From an uncultured Pseudomonadota bacterium (GTDB lineage Bacteria > Myxococcota_A > UBA796 > SXON01), in assembly GCA_903844155.1 (NCBI GenBank), contig CAIMSU010000366.1, forward strand, positions 28,949 to 92,948: a stretch of DNA of 64,000 bases, in the 5' to 3' direction. The notes under the pieces are model-generated. The model did not search any database, was not told the origin of the DNA, and saw only the letters and a program-made list of their open reading frames with translations. The position numbers and the translations under genes were made by a program. The number at the start of each line of letters is the position of its first letter. Position 1 is the stretch's first letter. Shown here piece after piece: positions 16,608-26,136 of the stretch.

Positions 16608-18395
16608 ATGTTCCGATTGAATCCCCTGATCCGCCCGATTCCGTGCCTGCTCGCCGCCGTAGCCAGCGCCGCGCTCCTCGCCGCCTGCTCTGGGGACGTG
16701 CCGACCAAGCCCGGAAACCCCGTCGCCGCCGCCCAACCCGGCGGCCCGCTCCAGCGCGACACGCTCGTCATCGCGACGTTGCAGGACGCGAAGGACATGC
16801 TCTACCTCGTCAGCCAGTCGACCATCGACGGCGCGATCAACGAGATGACCGACTTCGCCCCGATGGACGCGGACTTCAACTGCAAGATCGCCTACCAGCC
16901 CCAGCTCGCCGCCTCCTGGCAGTTCAGCGACGACGGCAAGTCGATCACGGTCCACCTGCGCGATGACATCACCTGGGAGGACGGCCAGCCAGTCACCGCC
17001 GACGACTACAAGTACACATACGACCTCGCGGCCGACCCGGCTGTTGCGTCCCCGCGCCTCACCATGCTCGCGCACATGGTCCCCAACGCGCGCCCGAAGG
17101 TCATCGACCCCCACACCGTCGAGTTTGACTTTCAGGACGCCTACGATCGCACCACAATGCTCTCGCACATCGGCCTACCGCTCGTCCCCAAGCACATCCT
17201 CGACGTGCCGGGCTTCGACAAGGCGTCGCTGCGCGGCCACGTGATCAACAGCTCGGCGCCGCTCTCCAACGGGCCCTGGCACGTGGTGAGCTGGGACAAG
17301 AACGCGAAGATCGTGCTCGAGCCTAACCCAAAGTTCACCGGGCCGAAGTCATTCATCCCCAAGCTCAAGCGCGTCATCTTCAAGGTCATCCCCGAGTACG
17401 AAACGCGTCTGCTGGAATTGGAGAACGGCAGTGTCGACCTGATGGATCAGGTCCAGGTGGCGGACGCGGACAAGCTCGCTGCCGAGCACCCCGAGATCCA
17501 GCTCAAGCGCCGCGGCTGGCGCACGATGGACAACGTGCTCTGGAACAACATCGACCCGGACGACTACAAGGCCAAGCGCGCCGCGCTGACCGCGGCGGGG
17601 AAGACGGGCGAGAAACCGTCCGATCTCAAGCCCAACCGCATTTTTGGCGACCGCGCCGTCCGCCGCGCGCTGGCATCCGCGATCGACGTCGACAAGCTCA
17701 TCAAGGACCTGCTGACGTCACAGGCGACGGGCGAAGTGTATGGCCGGCCGGCGATCGGCACGATCACGCCGTCGTTGTGCGGCGCCCACAATGACAACGT
17801 GAAGCGCTTCGCGTTCGACCCCGCGTCCACCATCAGCCAGCTCAAGGACCTTGGTTGGACCGACACAAACGGCGACGGCTGGCTCGACAAGGACGGCCAG
17901 CCGATGCGGTTCACGATGATCACGAACTCGGGCAACGCGCGCCGCCAGAAGGCCGCCGTCATCATCCAGGCGAACCTCAAGGCGATCGGCGTGGACATGC
18001 AGATCGAGCAGTTGGAGACGAACACGTTCTTCGATCGGCTCCGCGCGCGCGATTTTGACGCTGCGCTCTCGGGTTGGTCGGCCGGCCTGCTCATCGACCC
18101 CGGCCAGTTCTGGGCGCCGAACAGCGAATTCAACTTCACCAGCTACCACAACGATCATGTCGACGACTTGATCGCGCAAGGCATGTCCCAGCCGGACTAC
18201 GACCAGGCGAAGCCCATCTGGCAGGACCTGCAGCAGACCATCTACGACGACCAGCCCTACGCGTTCCTCTACTGGATGGACGAGATCGTGGCGGTGAACA
18301 ACCGCTTCCAGAACACCGCCATCGACATCTCGTCGTCCTACCGCAAGCTCTACCAGTGGTCGGTGCCGGTCGACAAGGTCAAGTACCAGCAGTGA
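16608..18395 (+). CDS. Oligopeptide/dipeptide ABC transporter substrate-binding lipoprotein
   Basis: 595 residues from ATG 16608, with lipobox LLAAC and Cys27. The mature part is an SBP_bac_5 domain (family 5): early motif ASWQFSDDGKSITVHLRDDI, then DDITWEDGQPVTADDYKYTY, and late LYQWSVPVDKVKY. It captures peptides or similar solutes in the periplasm for the permeases encoded directly downstream. The open frame upstream of this start runs through the repeat and is not protein-like. Confidence 0.93.
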   Translation: MFRLNPLIRPIPCLLAAVASAALLAACSGDVPTKPGNPVAAAQPGGPLQRDTLVIATLQDAKDMLYLVSQSTIDGAINEMTDFAPMDADFNCKIAYQPQLAASWQFSDDGKSITVHLRDDITWEDGQPVTADDYKYTYDLAADPAVASPRLTMLAHMVPNARPKVIDPHTVEFDFQDAYDRTTMLSHIGLPLVPKHILDVPGFDKASLRGHVINSSAPLSNGPWHVVSWDKNAKIVLEPNPKFTGPKSFIPKLKRVIFKVIPEYETRLLELENGSVDLMDQVQVADADKLAAEHPEIQLKRRGWRTMDNVLWNNIDPDDYKAKRAALTAAGKTGEKPSDLKPNRIFGDRAVRRALASAIDVDKLIKDLLTSQATGEVYGRPAIGTITPSLCGAHNDNVKRFAFDPASTISQLKDLGWTDTNGDGWLDKDGQPMRFTMITNSGNARRQKAAVIIQANLKAIGVDMQIEQLETNTFFDRLRARDFDAALSGWSAGLLIDPGQFWAPNSEFNFTSYHNDHVDDLIAQGMSQPDYDQAKPIWQDLQQTIYDDQPYAFLYWMDEIVAVNNRFQNTAIDISSSYRKLYQWSVPVDKVKYQQ

Positions 18396-18432
18396 GCCCG
18401 GTCGCCGACGCCGGCGCTCGGCGAACCGCGCC

Positions 18433-19401
18433 ATGATCCCTTACATCCTACGCAAGCTCCTGTTGGCGCTCCCGCTGCTGTGGGGCGTGCTGACCCTCAC
18501 CTTCTTCCTGATCGAGCTGGCGCCGGGCGACGCCTCGGACGCGTTCATCAACCCCGACATGGCACCCGAGACCGCGGCGCTGGTGCGCGAAAAGTGGGGG
18601 TTGGACCGGCCCGTTGGCGAACGCTACCTGCTCGAGCTTTCGACGATGGCGCGCGGGGATTTCGGGCGCAGCCTCACGCAGGAGAGACCCGTCATGGCGC
18701 TCATCGCGGAGACGCTTCCGAACACGCTGCAGCTCTCGGCGGTCACGCTGCTGACGGCGCAGTTGGTCGGGCTCTCCGTGGGGATTCTAAAGGCGCTACG
18801 CCAGCATTCACGGCTGGACGCGGCGTTGAGCGTCGCATCGCTCGCGCTCTACTCGCTCCCCGCGTTCTGGCTCGCGCTCATGCTGCAGCTCATCTTTTCG
18901 CTGCACTGGAACCTGCTCCCGGCGACCGGGATGACCGACCCCGTCACCTACGATTATCTCGGTGCTTTTGGGCAGATCGAGGACCGCTTCGCACACCTGC
19001 TGCTCCCCGGCGTGGGGATGGGGATGGCCGGGGCGGCGGCGGACGCGAGGTTGATGCGATCCTCGATGTTGGAGGTGATTCGCCAGGATTACATCCGGAC
19101 GGCCTGGGCGAAGGGCCTGTCGGGGTGGCGGGTGATCGGCAAGCACGCGCTCCGGAACGCGCTGCTGCCGGTCATCACGGTGCTCGGGCTGAACCTGCCG
19201 GTGCTGTTCTCCGGGTCGGTGCTGGTCGAGTACGCGTTTGGCTGGCCGGGCATGGGCCGGCTCATCGTGACGGCGATCGAGCAGCAGGACACCCCGGTGA
19301 TCCTCGGTTGTTTCTTTGTCTACACCTTGCTCGTCGTGCTGGGGAACCTGCTCGCGGACGTCGGATACGCGCTGGTCGACCCGCGGATTCGCCTCGCGTG
19401 A
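18433..19401 (+). CDS. Peptide ABC transporter permease, DppB/OppB type
   Basis: 322 residues. It starts with the typical MIPYILRKLLLALPLLWGVLT first helix; a periplasmic LxxxPGD-like loop (ELAPGD) follows, then five more membrane helices. The cytoplasmic EAA loop that contacts the ATPase is IRTAWAKGLSGWRVIGKHALRNALLPV. It forms half of the peptide importer channel. Its stop overlaps the GTG start of the second permease (GTGA). Confidence 0.94.
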   Translation: MIPYILRKLLLALPLLWGVLTLTFFLIELAPGDASDAFINPDMAPETAALVREKWGLDRPVGERYLLELSTMARGDFGRSLTQERPVMALIAETLPNTLQLSAVTLLTAQLVGLSVGILKALRQHSRLDAALSVASLALYSLPAFWLALMLQLIFSLHWNLLPATGMTDPVTYDYLGAFGQIEDRFAHLLLPGVGMGMAGAAADARLMRSSMLEVIRQDYIRTAWAKGLSGWRVIGKHALRNALLPVITVLGLNLPVLFSGSVLVEYAFGWPGMGRLIVTAIEQQDTPVILGCFFVYTLLVVLGNLLADVGYALVDPRIRLA

Positions 19402-20444
19402 GGAAGGTTTTCCTCGCGCTTCGTCTGGCCGTCGTGCTCTGGGCTGCCGTCGCCGGGTTTTCGCGGCTCCCCGCGCTTCTTGCGCCGGCACCGGGCGCGA
19501 CGGCCACGGCCTTGCACACCGTCATCGGCCTGTTCGCCATGCTCGCGACGGTCGTGCTCGCGGTCCGGCCGTCGGAGCGCCTCGGAGGTCAGGAAGTCTG
19601 GCGTTACTTCCATCGGAATCGGGCCGCAGCCTTCGGTCTGCAGGGCGCTGTGGTGCTCGCGCTGCTCGCTGCCGTCACTCCGCTCATCGCCCCCTACGAT
19701 CCCGTCGCCATCGACGTCGGCCCCCACCTCGGCCCGCCAACGGCCGCCCACTGGCTCGGCACGGACGAATTCGGCCGCGACAGCCTCTCCCGGTGCCTGT
19801 ACGGCGCCCGGATCTCGCTGGTCATCGGCTTCGTTGCCGTCGGCATCGCGTCGACGGCGGGGACGCTGCTCGGCGCCGTCGCCGGGTTCGTCGGTGGGAC
19901 GGTCGACGCCGTCGCCATGTGGGTCACCGACCTCGTCCTGTCGCTGCCGCGGCTGGTACTTCTGCTCGCTGTCGTCGGCATCTTCCGACCGGTCGGGGAC
20001 AACCGCCTCGCCGTGATGGTGGTCCTGCTCGGCGCGACGGGCTGGATGGGGGTCGCGCGGGTGGTGCGCGCGCAGGTATTGGCGTTGCGAGAGCAGGAAT
20101 TCGTCCTCGCAGCGCGGGCTCTGGGGTTGCCCGAGTGGCGGGTGCTGCTCCGCCACGTGCTCCCGAACGCCCTGCCGCCGGTCCTGGTGCTCTCCTCGCT
20201 CGCGGTGGGTGGCACGATCCTCACCGAAGCGGCGCTTTCCTACCTTGGCCTCGGGGTTTCGCCGCCAACGCCCACCTGGGGCGCGCTGGTGAGCGAGGGT
20301 CGCGAGTCGATGCGGACGGCGCCGTGGCTCATCGTGGCACCCGGGCTCCTGATCGGCTGGACCGTGCTGAGCTTCAACCTGGTCGGCGAGGGGCTGCGGG
20401 ACGCGCTGGATCCCCGCATGCGGGGGGGCGCGCATGATCCCTGA
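19398..20444 (+). CDS. Peptide ABC transporter permease, DppC/OppC type
   Basis: 348 residues from GTG 19398 (GTGA overlap); the open frame extends far upstream inside dppB but is a shadow there. It has an N-terminal OppC-type segment (WRYFHRNRAAAFGLQGAVVLALL), the conserved HWLGTDEFGRDSLSRCLYGARISL motif and the EAA loop AARALGLPEWRVLLRHVLPNALPPV. Two additional helices precede the usual OppC start (residues 1-65). The stop overlaps the ATPase gene by 11 bases. Confidence 0.93.
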   Translation: MRKVFLALRLAVVLWAAVAGFSRLPALLAPAPGATATALHTVIGLFAMLATVVLAVRPSERLGGQEVWRYFHRNRAAAFGLQGAVVLALLAAVTPLIAPYDPVAIDVGPHLGPPTAAHWLGTDEFGRDSLSRCLYGARISLVIGFVAVGIASTAGTLLGAVAGFVGGTVDAVAMWVTDLVLSLPRLVLLLAVVGIFRPVGDNRLAVMVVLLGATGWMGVARVVRAQVLALREQEFVLAARALGLPEWRVLLRHVLPNALPPVLVLSSLAVGGTILTEAALSYLGLGVSPPTPTWGALVSEGRESMRTAPWLIVAPGLLIGWTVLSFNLVGEGLRDALDPRMRGGAHDP

Positions 20445-22101
20445 CGTTGTCCTGGACGATGTGCTCGTGCGGATCCGGGGGCTCACGGTGACTTTTTCGA
20501 CGGAGGAGGGACTCGTGCCGGCCGTCCAGGGCGTCGACCTCGACCTGCGCGCCGGGCGGACGCTCGGGCTCGTCGGCGAGTCCGGCTCCGGGAAGAGCGT
20601 GACGTCGCTAGCGTTGATGCGGCTGTTGCCCTCGAGCGCGAAGGTGACTGCCTCGTCGCTCTGCGTGCTTGGACGGGAGCTTTCGGGGGTCGCCGGGCGG
20701 GACGCGGAGCGTGTGATGCGCCAGCTCCGAGGCAAGGACGTCGCGATGATCTTCCAGGAGCCGATGACGTCGCTGAACCCCGTCTACACCGCCGGCGAGC
20801 AGGTGATCGAGGCGATCCTCGAGCACGAGCCGGTCGGCCGCCGCGATGCGCGTGCCCGGACCGTCGCGCTGTTCGAGGAGGTCGGGCTGACCGATGCCGT
20901 CGCGCGGCTCGGCTCCTACCCGCACCAGCTCTCCGGGGGTCAAAAGCAACGGGTGATGATCGCGATGGCGCTCGCCTGCAACCCGAGGGTGCTCATCGCC
21001 GATGAGCCGACGACCGCGCTCGACGTGACGATCCAGGCGCAGATCCTCGATCTGTTGCGTTCCCTGCGCGACCGGCGGGGCCTCGCGATGCTGTTCATCA
21101 CCCACGACCTTGGCGTCGTCGCGCAGATCGCCGATGATGTCGCCGTCATGCACCGTGGTGCGGTCGTGGAGTATGGGCCGGTCGCCGAGCTGCTGCGCTC
21201 GCCTGAGCACGCCTACACCCGGGCGCTCCTCGCCTGCCGCCCCGCGCTCGGTTCAACCCCGCGACGGCCCCTGCCGACCCCGAACGACGCAGCGCCTCTG
21301 CTTGATGTCAAGGATCTAACCGTACAGTTTACGATCCGGGCGGGGATTTTCCAGCGCGTGGTGGGGCAGCGGACCGCGGTCGACGCCGTCAGCCTCAGCG
21401 TTTTCCGGGGCCAGACCCTCGGCCTCGTCGGCGAGTCGGGCTGCGGGAAGACGACGTTGGGACGGGCGATCGTGCGGTTGATCGCGCCGTCCGCCGGCTC
21501 GGTGCGGTTCGCAGGGCGCGACCTGCTTGCGGCGCCAACGGAGGAGCTTCGGAAACTACGGCGGGAGATCCAGATGATCTTCCAGGACCCGTACAGCTCG
21601 CTGAACCCGCGGATGTCGGTCTGTGAGCACCTGACCGAGCCAATGGCGGTCCACGGGATCGGCGTTGGTGCCGCCGAGCGCCTCGACCGCGCCGAGGCCC
21701 TGCTTCTGGAGGTGGGCCTCTCGGCCGATCATCTCGGCCGCTATCCCCACGAATTCTCGGGTGGACAACGCCAGCGGGTCGGCATCGCTCGCGCCCTGGC
21801 CGTCGGCCCGTCCCTCCTCATCTGCGACGAAGCCGTCTCCGCCCTCGACGTCACGATCGCCGCCAGGGTGCTCGACCTTCTCCGCGAGCTGCAGGAAAAA
21901 CGCGGCTTGACCTACCTCTTCATCAGCCACGACCTGGCCGTCGTGCACGCCATCAGCGACACCGTGGCCGTGATGCAAGCCGGTCGCATCGTCGAGATGG
22001 GCGCGTCGGAGCAGATCTACCGCGAGCCGCAGCAGGACTACACACGCCGGCTGATCGCCGCGATACCGGCGGCCACGCCCCGCCCTGTGGCCGGGCGATG
22101 A
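20434..22101 (+). CDS. Fused double ATP-binding protein of the peptide importer (DppD-DppF type)
   Basis: 555 residues with two complete nucleotide-binding domains. The first (about 8-270) has Walker A GESGSGKS, signature [15 protein letters not shown] and Walker [13 protein letters not shown]. The second (about 290-545) has [24 protein letters not shown] and [12 protein letters not shown]; in the second the usual DEP is DEA. Each ends in the oligopeptide-type C-terminal extension. Fusion of the two subunits is known in GsiA/YejF-type importers, so this is likely the only ATPase of the operon. Confidence 0.94.
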   Translation: MIPDVVLDDVLVRIRGLTVTFSTEEGLVPAVQGVDLDLRAGRTLGLVGESGSGKSVTSLALMRLLPSSAKVTASSLCVLGRELSGVAGRDAERVMRQLRGKDVAMIFQEPMTSLNPVYTAGEQVIEAILEHEPVGRRDARARTVALFEEVGLTDAVARLGSYPHQLSGGQKQRVMIAMALACNPRVLIADEPTTALDVTIQAQILDLLRSLRDRRGLAMLFITHDLGVVAQIADDVAVMHRGAVVEYGPVAELLRSPEHAYTRALLACRPALGSTPRRPLPTPNDAAPLLDVKDLTVQFTIRAGIFQRVVGQRTAVDAVSLSVFRGQTLGLVGESGCGKTTLGRAIVRLIAPSAGSVRFAGRDLLAAPTEELRKLRREIQMIFQDPYSSLNPRMSVCEHLTEPMAVHGIGVGAAERLDRAEALLLEVGLSADHLGRYPHEFSGGQRQRVGIARALAVGPSLLICDEAVSALDVTIAARVLDLLRELQEKRGLTYLFISHDLAVVHAISDTVAVMQAGRIVEMGASEQIYREPQQDYTRRLIAAIPAATPRPVAGR

Positions 22102-22117
22102 CTACGGAGGATCTGCG

Positions 22118-22825
22118 ATGGACAACGCCATGATCTGGGAGTGGGTGCGCGCGATGCTCATCCTCGTGCTCACCTTCCTCGGCGCGACGTGGGTGCGCGG
22201 CCCCTTTGCCCGGTTCATCTCCGGGCGCGTCGAGCCGACGACCGCCGCTTTCCTGCTCGGCGCGGTCCGGCCCGTTGCGCTGATCATCGCGCTGCCGCCT
22301 GCGTTGGAGGCCCTCGGCGTCTCGATCTCCAGCGTCCTCGCCGTCCTCTCGACGGCCGGTCTCGCCATTGCCCTGGCACTGCGGGACTCGCTCTCCAACG
22401 TCGCCAGCGGCGCCATCCTGCTCACCATGCGCCCCATCCACGTCGGTGATCGCGTGACCATCGCCGGGAACACCGGGGTCGTGACCCGGATCGGTTTTCT
22501 GATGGTCGAGCTGGACACGGACGACGGGCGGCGGGTGAGCGTGATGAACGACAAGGTGCTCGCCGTACCGATGGAACGGCATGCAGCGGACGGAAACGTC
22601 CGGTTGGACCTTGTGCTTCGGGTGAACCGCGAGGCCGGCGCAGTCGCAGCGCTGGAGGCCAAGGTCAAGCCGCTGGGCTTCGCGGTCATCGTACAGGAGG
22701 TCGAGCAGGAGCGCGTGCGCGTGATCGTGCGGACCAAGGTCCACCCCGTCGACCTCGCGGAGCGGCAGCGGGAGCTGTGGGAGCTGGTGGAGGGGAGCGT
22801 GGTGGACGCGAAGGCGGCGCAGTAG
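22118..22825 (+). CDS. Small mechanosensitive channel (MscS family)
   Basis: 235 residues. It has three membrane helices; the pore helix is glycine/alanine-rich (STAGLAIALALRDSLSNVASG), followed by the characteristic MRPIHVGDRVTIAGNTGVV beta domain and a C-terminal alpha/beta domain. The family releases solutes on hypo-osmotic shock. A GGAG ribosome-binding site lies before the ATG, which follows the ATPase stop by 16 bases, so it may be co-transcribed with the importer. Confidence 0.92.
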   Translation: MDNAMIWEWVRAMLILVLTFLGATWVRGPFARFISGRVEPTTAAFLLGAVRPVALIIALPPALEALGVSISSVLAVLSTAGLAIALALRDSLSNVASGAILLTMRPIHVGDRVTIAGNTGVVTRIGFLMVELDTDDGRRVSVMNDKVLAVPMERHAADGNVRLDLVLRVNREAGAVAALEAKVKPLGFAVIVQEVEQERVRVIVRTKVHPVDLAERQRELWELVEGSVVDAKAAQ

Positions 22826-22828
22826 CCG

Positions 22829-22846
22829 CCGAGGGCGAGGCCTCGG
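22829..22846. terminator. Hairpin between convergent genes
   Basis: CCGAGG (22829-22834) pairs with CCTCGG (22841-22846) across 6 bases. It sits exactly between the stops of the MscS gene and the opposing peptidase gene. No U-run follows on either strand. Confidence 0.35.
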
Positions 22847-22848
22847 TG

Positions 22849-24135
22849 TCAGTAGACGTTGTCTTCGGTGATCCGCGTCGCGACGGTCGCCAGGTTGGCC
22901 CCGTACTTCGCCGTGTTTCCGTCCCCGTCGACGTCACAGGCGCCGTAGACGACGAAATCGGTGTCGCTGACCTGGACCCAGTAGGTGCCCCGCAGCGGAC
23001 CGTCGGGCTGCCAACCCAGCTTGCTGAAGCAGTCGTTGGCGGGGTCGCTCTTCCAGTCGTGGGGCTGCTTGCCCAGGAGCGCCGTGGCGCCGCCCTCCGC
23101 ACCGCAGGCCAGGTACGCGCCGTTTGTTCCCTGGTACGCGATCTCGGCGCTGCGGATGCCGTCCACATACCCGGGCACCTCCCCGCGCTTGGCCTTGAGT
23201 TGCATCGCGACGAAGTTGGGGATGGCGATGGCGGCGAGGATGCCGATCACCGCGACCGTGACCATCAACCCGCTGAACCCGCCGCCGCCTGAGCCGATGC
23301 CCCCGAAGATCGGGGCGAGGAGCGCCGCGATCGGGTTCATGCTGCCGTCGGGGGTGGGGCCGATCTGGTGGTCCTGGCGCAGGACGCCGATCCGGTTGGG
23401 GAGGCTCGGATGGCTCGCGTTCACCTCCTGCACGGTCATCCAGAAGTCGCCGCTCTCCCGACGCTGGGAGGCGAGCGCGTCGAGATCCACCAGGCGGGCG
23501 AGCCGTCCGCCTGTTGCCAGCACCGCGAGGGCCCGGCAGGACGTCGGCACATCCGCGACGCGAAAATGTCCGCAGCGATCGGCCGTATACTCGCACGCGC
23601 GTGACCATGCCGGCCCCAGCCAGGGCAAGGCGCGCGCGGGGAGCAGGAACGTGAGCCATTTCAGGTGGCCCGCCGCGAGGTGACCGAGCTCATGGGCGAT
23701 GACGAAATCAAGCTCGTCCCCACCATCTCCCGTCCGGCCCTCGGCGGCGACCGCGGCGGCGTCGACAAGGTCGCTGTAGAGGACGATGTACGTGCGGGAG
23801 AAGAGCTTCGTGGCGTAGGCGTTGAGCGTCCCATCCGCCTGCATCACCCACGTCTCGGGGACGGTCTCAAGCCCGAGCGCCTGCGCCGCCACGGTCACGC
23901 GGCGGTGGAGATCGGGGAGCTGGGCCTCGGTCACCCGTACGCCCCGCCCGCGAACGGAGGCGAGCGCAAGCGCGTGCGCCGCGATGGCGAATAGCCCCAC
24001 GCACGGCAGGTAGATGTTGAAGAGCAGCAGGACGACGATCCAGCCGAGGGCGGCGATGGACGCGACGATCGGGAACAGGCGCCGTTCGGCGGGGGATCGG
24101 CATTCGGTGGGAAACATGGTGGCCCCGGGGAGCAT
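22849..24135 (-). CDS. M48-type zinc metalloprotease fused to a pilin-like C-terminal domain
   Basis: 428 residues. Two membrane helices lie at about 22-60, then a peptidase M48 domain with zinc motif HELGH (H148, E149, H152) and the third-ligand motif CEYTAD (E182). After SHPSLPNRIGVL (about 241-252), typical of M48 ends, a Gly-rich linker leads into MVTVAVIGILAAIAIPNF (291-308) and a type IV pilin-like domain with two or more Cys to the end. The pilin Glu5 position is Gly, so prepilin-peptidase processing and assembly are unlikely. AGGTAGG precedes the ATG. The fusion is unusual for either family. Confidence 0.88.
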   Translation of the reverse strand: MLPGATMFPTECRSPAERRLFPIVASIAALGWIVVLLLFNIYLPCVGLFAIAAHALALASVRGRGVRVTEAQLPDLHRRVTVAAQALGLETVPETWVMQADGTLNAYATKLFSRTYIVLYSDLVDAAAVAAEGRTGDGGDELDFVIAHELGHLAAGHLKWLTFLLPARALPWLGPAWSRACEYTADRCGHFRVADVPTSCRALAVLATGGRLARLVDLDALASQRRESGDFWMTVQEVNASHPSLPNRIGVLRQDHQIGPTPDGSMNPIAALLAPIFGGIGSGGGGFSGLMVTVAVIGILAAIAIPNFVAMQLKAKRGEVPGYVDGIRSAEIAYQGTNGAYLACGAEGGATALLGKQPHDWKSDPANDCFSKLGWQPDGPLRGTYWVQVSDTDFVVYGACDVDGDGNTAKYGANLATVATRITEDNVY

Positions 24136-24233
24136 TGAACCTACCTCGTTGGCCTCCGGGCTGGCTGCGGAATCGCGGCCAGATCGCGCTCCGCGGCCCC
24201 AAACGGATAGGCACCCCAGAGCCCGGAGTCCCG

Positions 24234-26129
24234 ATGACCCTGCCCCGCAACGCTCCCGTTCTGACCAACGCCCTCTTTCTGGTCGCCGCGACCGCCCTCC
24301 TCGGGACCGGCTGCACCATCGACAACGGCCTGAAGGGCCACGGCGATGTCAGCGGCGCCGACTCGGTCGACACCGGCTTTTCGCTCGACACGGGCAACGG
24401 CAACCACGACGTGTGCGGCACCATGAACCTCGACGTTGCCGACGCCGGCGTGGACGAGAGCTGCGTCGCGGCCGCCCACCCCGGGACCTTCACGCCGGTC
24501 GTCAAGTGGCGCAACCAGGCGGTCGGCGACGCGTACGCGACCCCCGTGGTCGCCCGGTTGACGGACACGGACGGCGACGGTCTCCTCACCGCCAACGACA
24601 TCCCCACGATCGTCGTGGCAAACGCCGCGGGCGAGCTTGTTGCGCTGAAGGGCGACGACGGCACCATCCTCTGGCGGACCGGCAACTTCGGCGGTGAGCC
24701 GATGACCCCCGCCATCGGCGACCTCGACGGCGACGGCTGGCCCGAAGTGGTGGAGAGCGGAACGACGGGGACGGGCGCTGTCCACGGAAAGGACGGTTCG
24801 TCCTACTGGAACGGCCCCGCGTACTCGGGCGGCAAGGCCCCGGACTGCGGCGCGGTAGGCATCTACGATCTCGATGGCGACGGCGTCCCCGAGATCGTCA
24901 TCGGCGGCGAGGTGCTCAACGGGACGACCGGGCACAAGATCTCGCAGTCGCGGGGCGACGGCTCGGGAAACAGCGCGTACTCGCCCTTCGGCGTGGCCGC
25001 GGACATCGACCAGGACGGCGTGATGGAGGTCGTCGTCGGCAACGCGCTCTATCACAAGGACGGCACGGAGCTCTGGAACAACGGGCAGTCGGACGGCTTC
25101 GTCGCCGTCGGCAACTTCGACGCCGACGCCTACGGCGAGATCGTTGTGACGAACGTCGGCACCGTGCGCCTCCAGGACGATGACGGCACAGTGCTGTGGA
25201 CCAAGGCCGGTGTCATGGGCGCGACCAGCGGGCCGCCGACCATCGCGGACTTTGATGGGGACGGTCATCCCGACATCGGCGTAGCGGGGCACAACGTCTA
25301 CAAGGTCTTCGACCGCCACGGCAACGTGCTGTGGAGCAACCCCGTCCACGACGAATCGTCCGGGTTCACCGGGAGCAGCGTTTTTGATTTTGAGGGCGAC
25401 GGAAAGGCCGAAGTCGTCTACGCCGACGAGAACGATCTGTTCGTCTTCGACGGCGCGACCGGCGCGGTCAAGCTCGATGAGACGGAGCACTCCAGCGCCA
25501 CCTGCTCCGAGTACCCGGCTATCGCGGACGTCGACAACGACGGTCACGCCGAGATCATCTACACATCGTCGGCCTACTCGGGCCCGGAGCAGGGCGTGCG
25601 CGTGGTCGGTGACGCCGACAACTCGTGGATGCCCGCGCGACCCGTCTGGAACGAGCACGCCTACGCCATCACCAACGTCAACGACGATGGGACGATCCCG
25701 GCCGCGCCCGCCACGAATTGGCTGACGTACAACAACTTCCGGTCGGGGGACCTCTCCGCGGCCACCGGGGGCGCGCTTTCGGACGCCATCCCGGTCGAGG
25801 GCCACGTCTGCACGAAGGAGTGCGCGAACGGGCGCCTGTCGATCGTGGTCGGCCTCGGGAACCAGGGCACCGCCGATCTGCCAGCTGGCGTCGCGATCTC
25901 CGCGTATGCGGTCACCGACTCGACCCCGAAGTTCCTCTCGACCCAATACGTGCCCGACGTCGTCGCCAGCGGCAAGACGTCCACCGGCCTGCAGTTTGAC
26001 TTCGCCACGTCGGATCTTCCGTTTGGCTCCGTGGAATTCATTGCCGACGACGCCGATGGCGTGGGTGCCGTGACCGAGTGCAACGAGGACAACAACGCGC
26101 TGACCATCTCGTCTGGCCTGTGCCCGTGA
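24234..26129 (+). CDS. FG-GAP/VCBS beta-propeller lipoprotein with CARDB-like domain
   Basis: 631 residues from ATG 24234 with GGAG at 24225-24228. Lipobox LLGTGC places the lipidated Cys at residue 27, followed by an Asp/Ser/Thr-rich spacer. About eight FG-GAP repeats with calcium-binding loops (DTDGDG, DLDGDG, DIDQDG, DFDGDG, DVDNDG) form a beta-propeller across about residues 75-470. The last about 110 residues resemble a CARDB adhesion-type domain (VVGLGNQGTADLPAGV ... ECNEDNN). Such proteins sit on the outer surface and bind ligands or surfaces. No partner enzyme domain is present. Confidence 0.88.
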   Translation: MTLPRNAPVLTNALFLVAATALLGTGCTIDNGLKGHGDVSGADSVDTGFSLDTGNGNHDVCGTMNLDVADAGVDESCVAAAHPGTFTPVVKWRNQAVGDAYATPVVARLTDTDGDGLLTANDIPTIVVANAAGELVALKGDDGTILWRTGNFGGEPMTPAIGDLDGDGWPEVVESGTTGTGAVHGKDGSSYWNGPAYSGGKAPDCGAVGIYDLDGDGVPEIVIGGEVLNGTTGHKISQSRGDGSGNSAYSPFGVAADIDQDGVMEVVVGNALYHKDGTELWNNGQSDGFVAVGNFDADAYGEIVVTNVGTVRLQDDDGTVLWTKAGVMGATSGPPTIADFDGDGHPDIGVAGHNVYKVFDRHGNVLWSNPVHDESSGFTGSSVFDFEGDGKAEVVYADENDLFVFDGATGAVKLDETEHSSATCSEYPAIADVDNDGHAEIIYTSSAYSGPEQGVRVVGDADNSWMPARPVWNEHAYAITNVNDDGTIPAAPATNWLTYNNFRSGDLSAATGGALSDAIPVEGHVCTKECANGRLSIVVGLGNQGTADLPAGVAISAYAVTDSTPKFLSTQYVPDVVASGKTSTGLQFDFATSDLPFGSVEFIADDADGVGAVTECNEDNNALTISSGLCP

Positions 26130-26136
26130 CCGGTCG

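Noticed and set aside
18480..19397. Upstream part of the long open frame that contains the DppC-like permease
   Set aside because: It overlaps the DppB-like gene completely and shows no permease features; the GTG at 19398 is the natural start.
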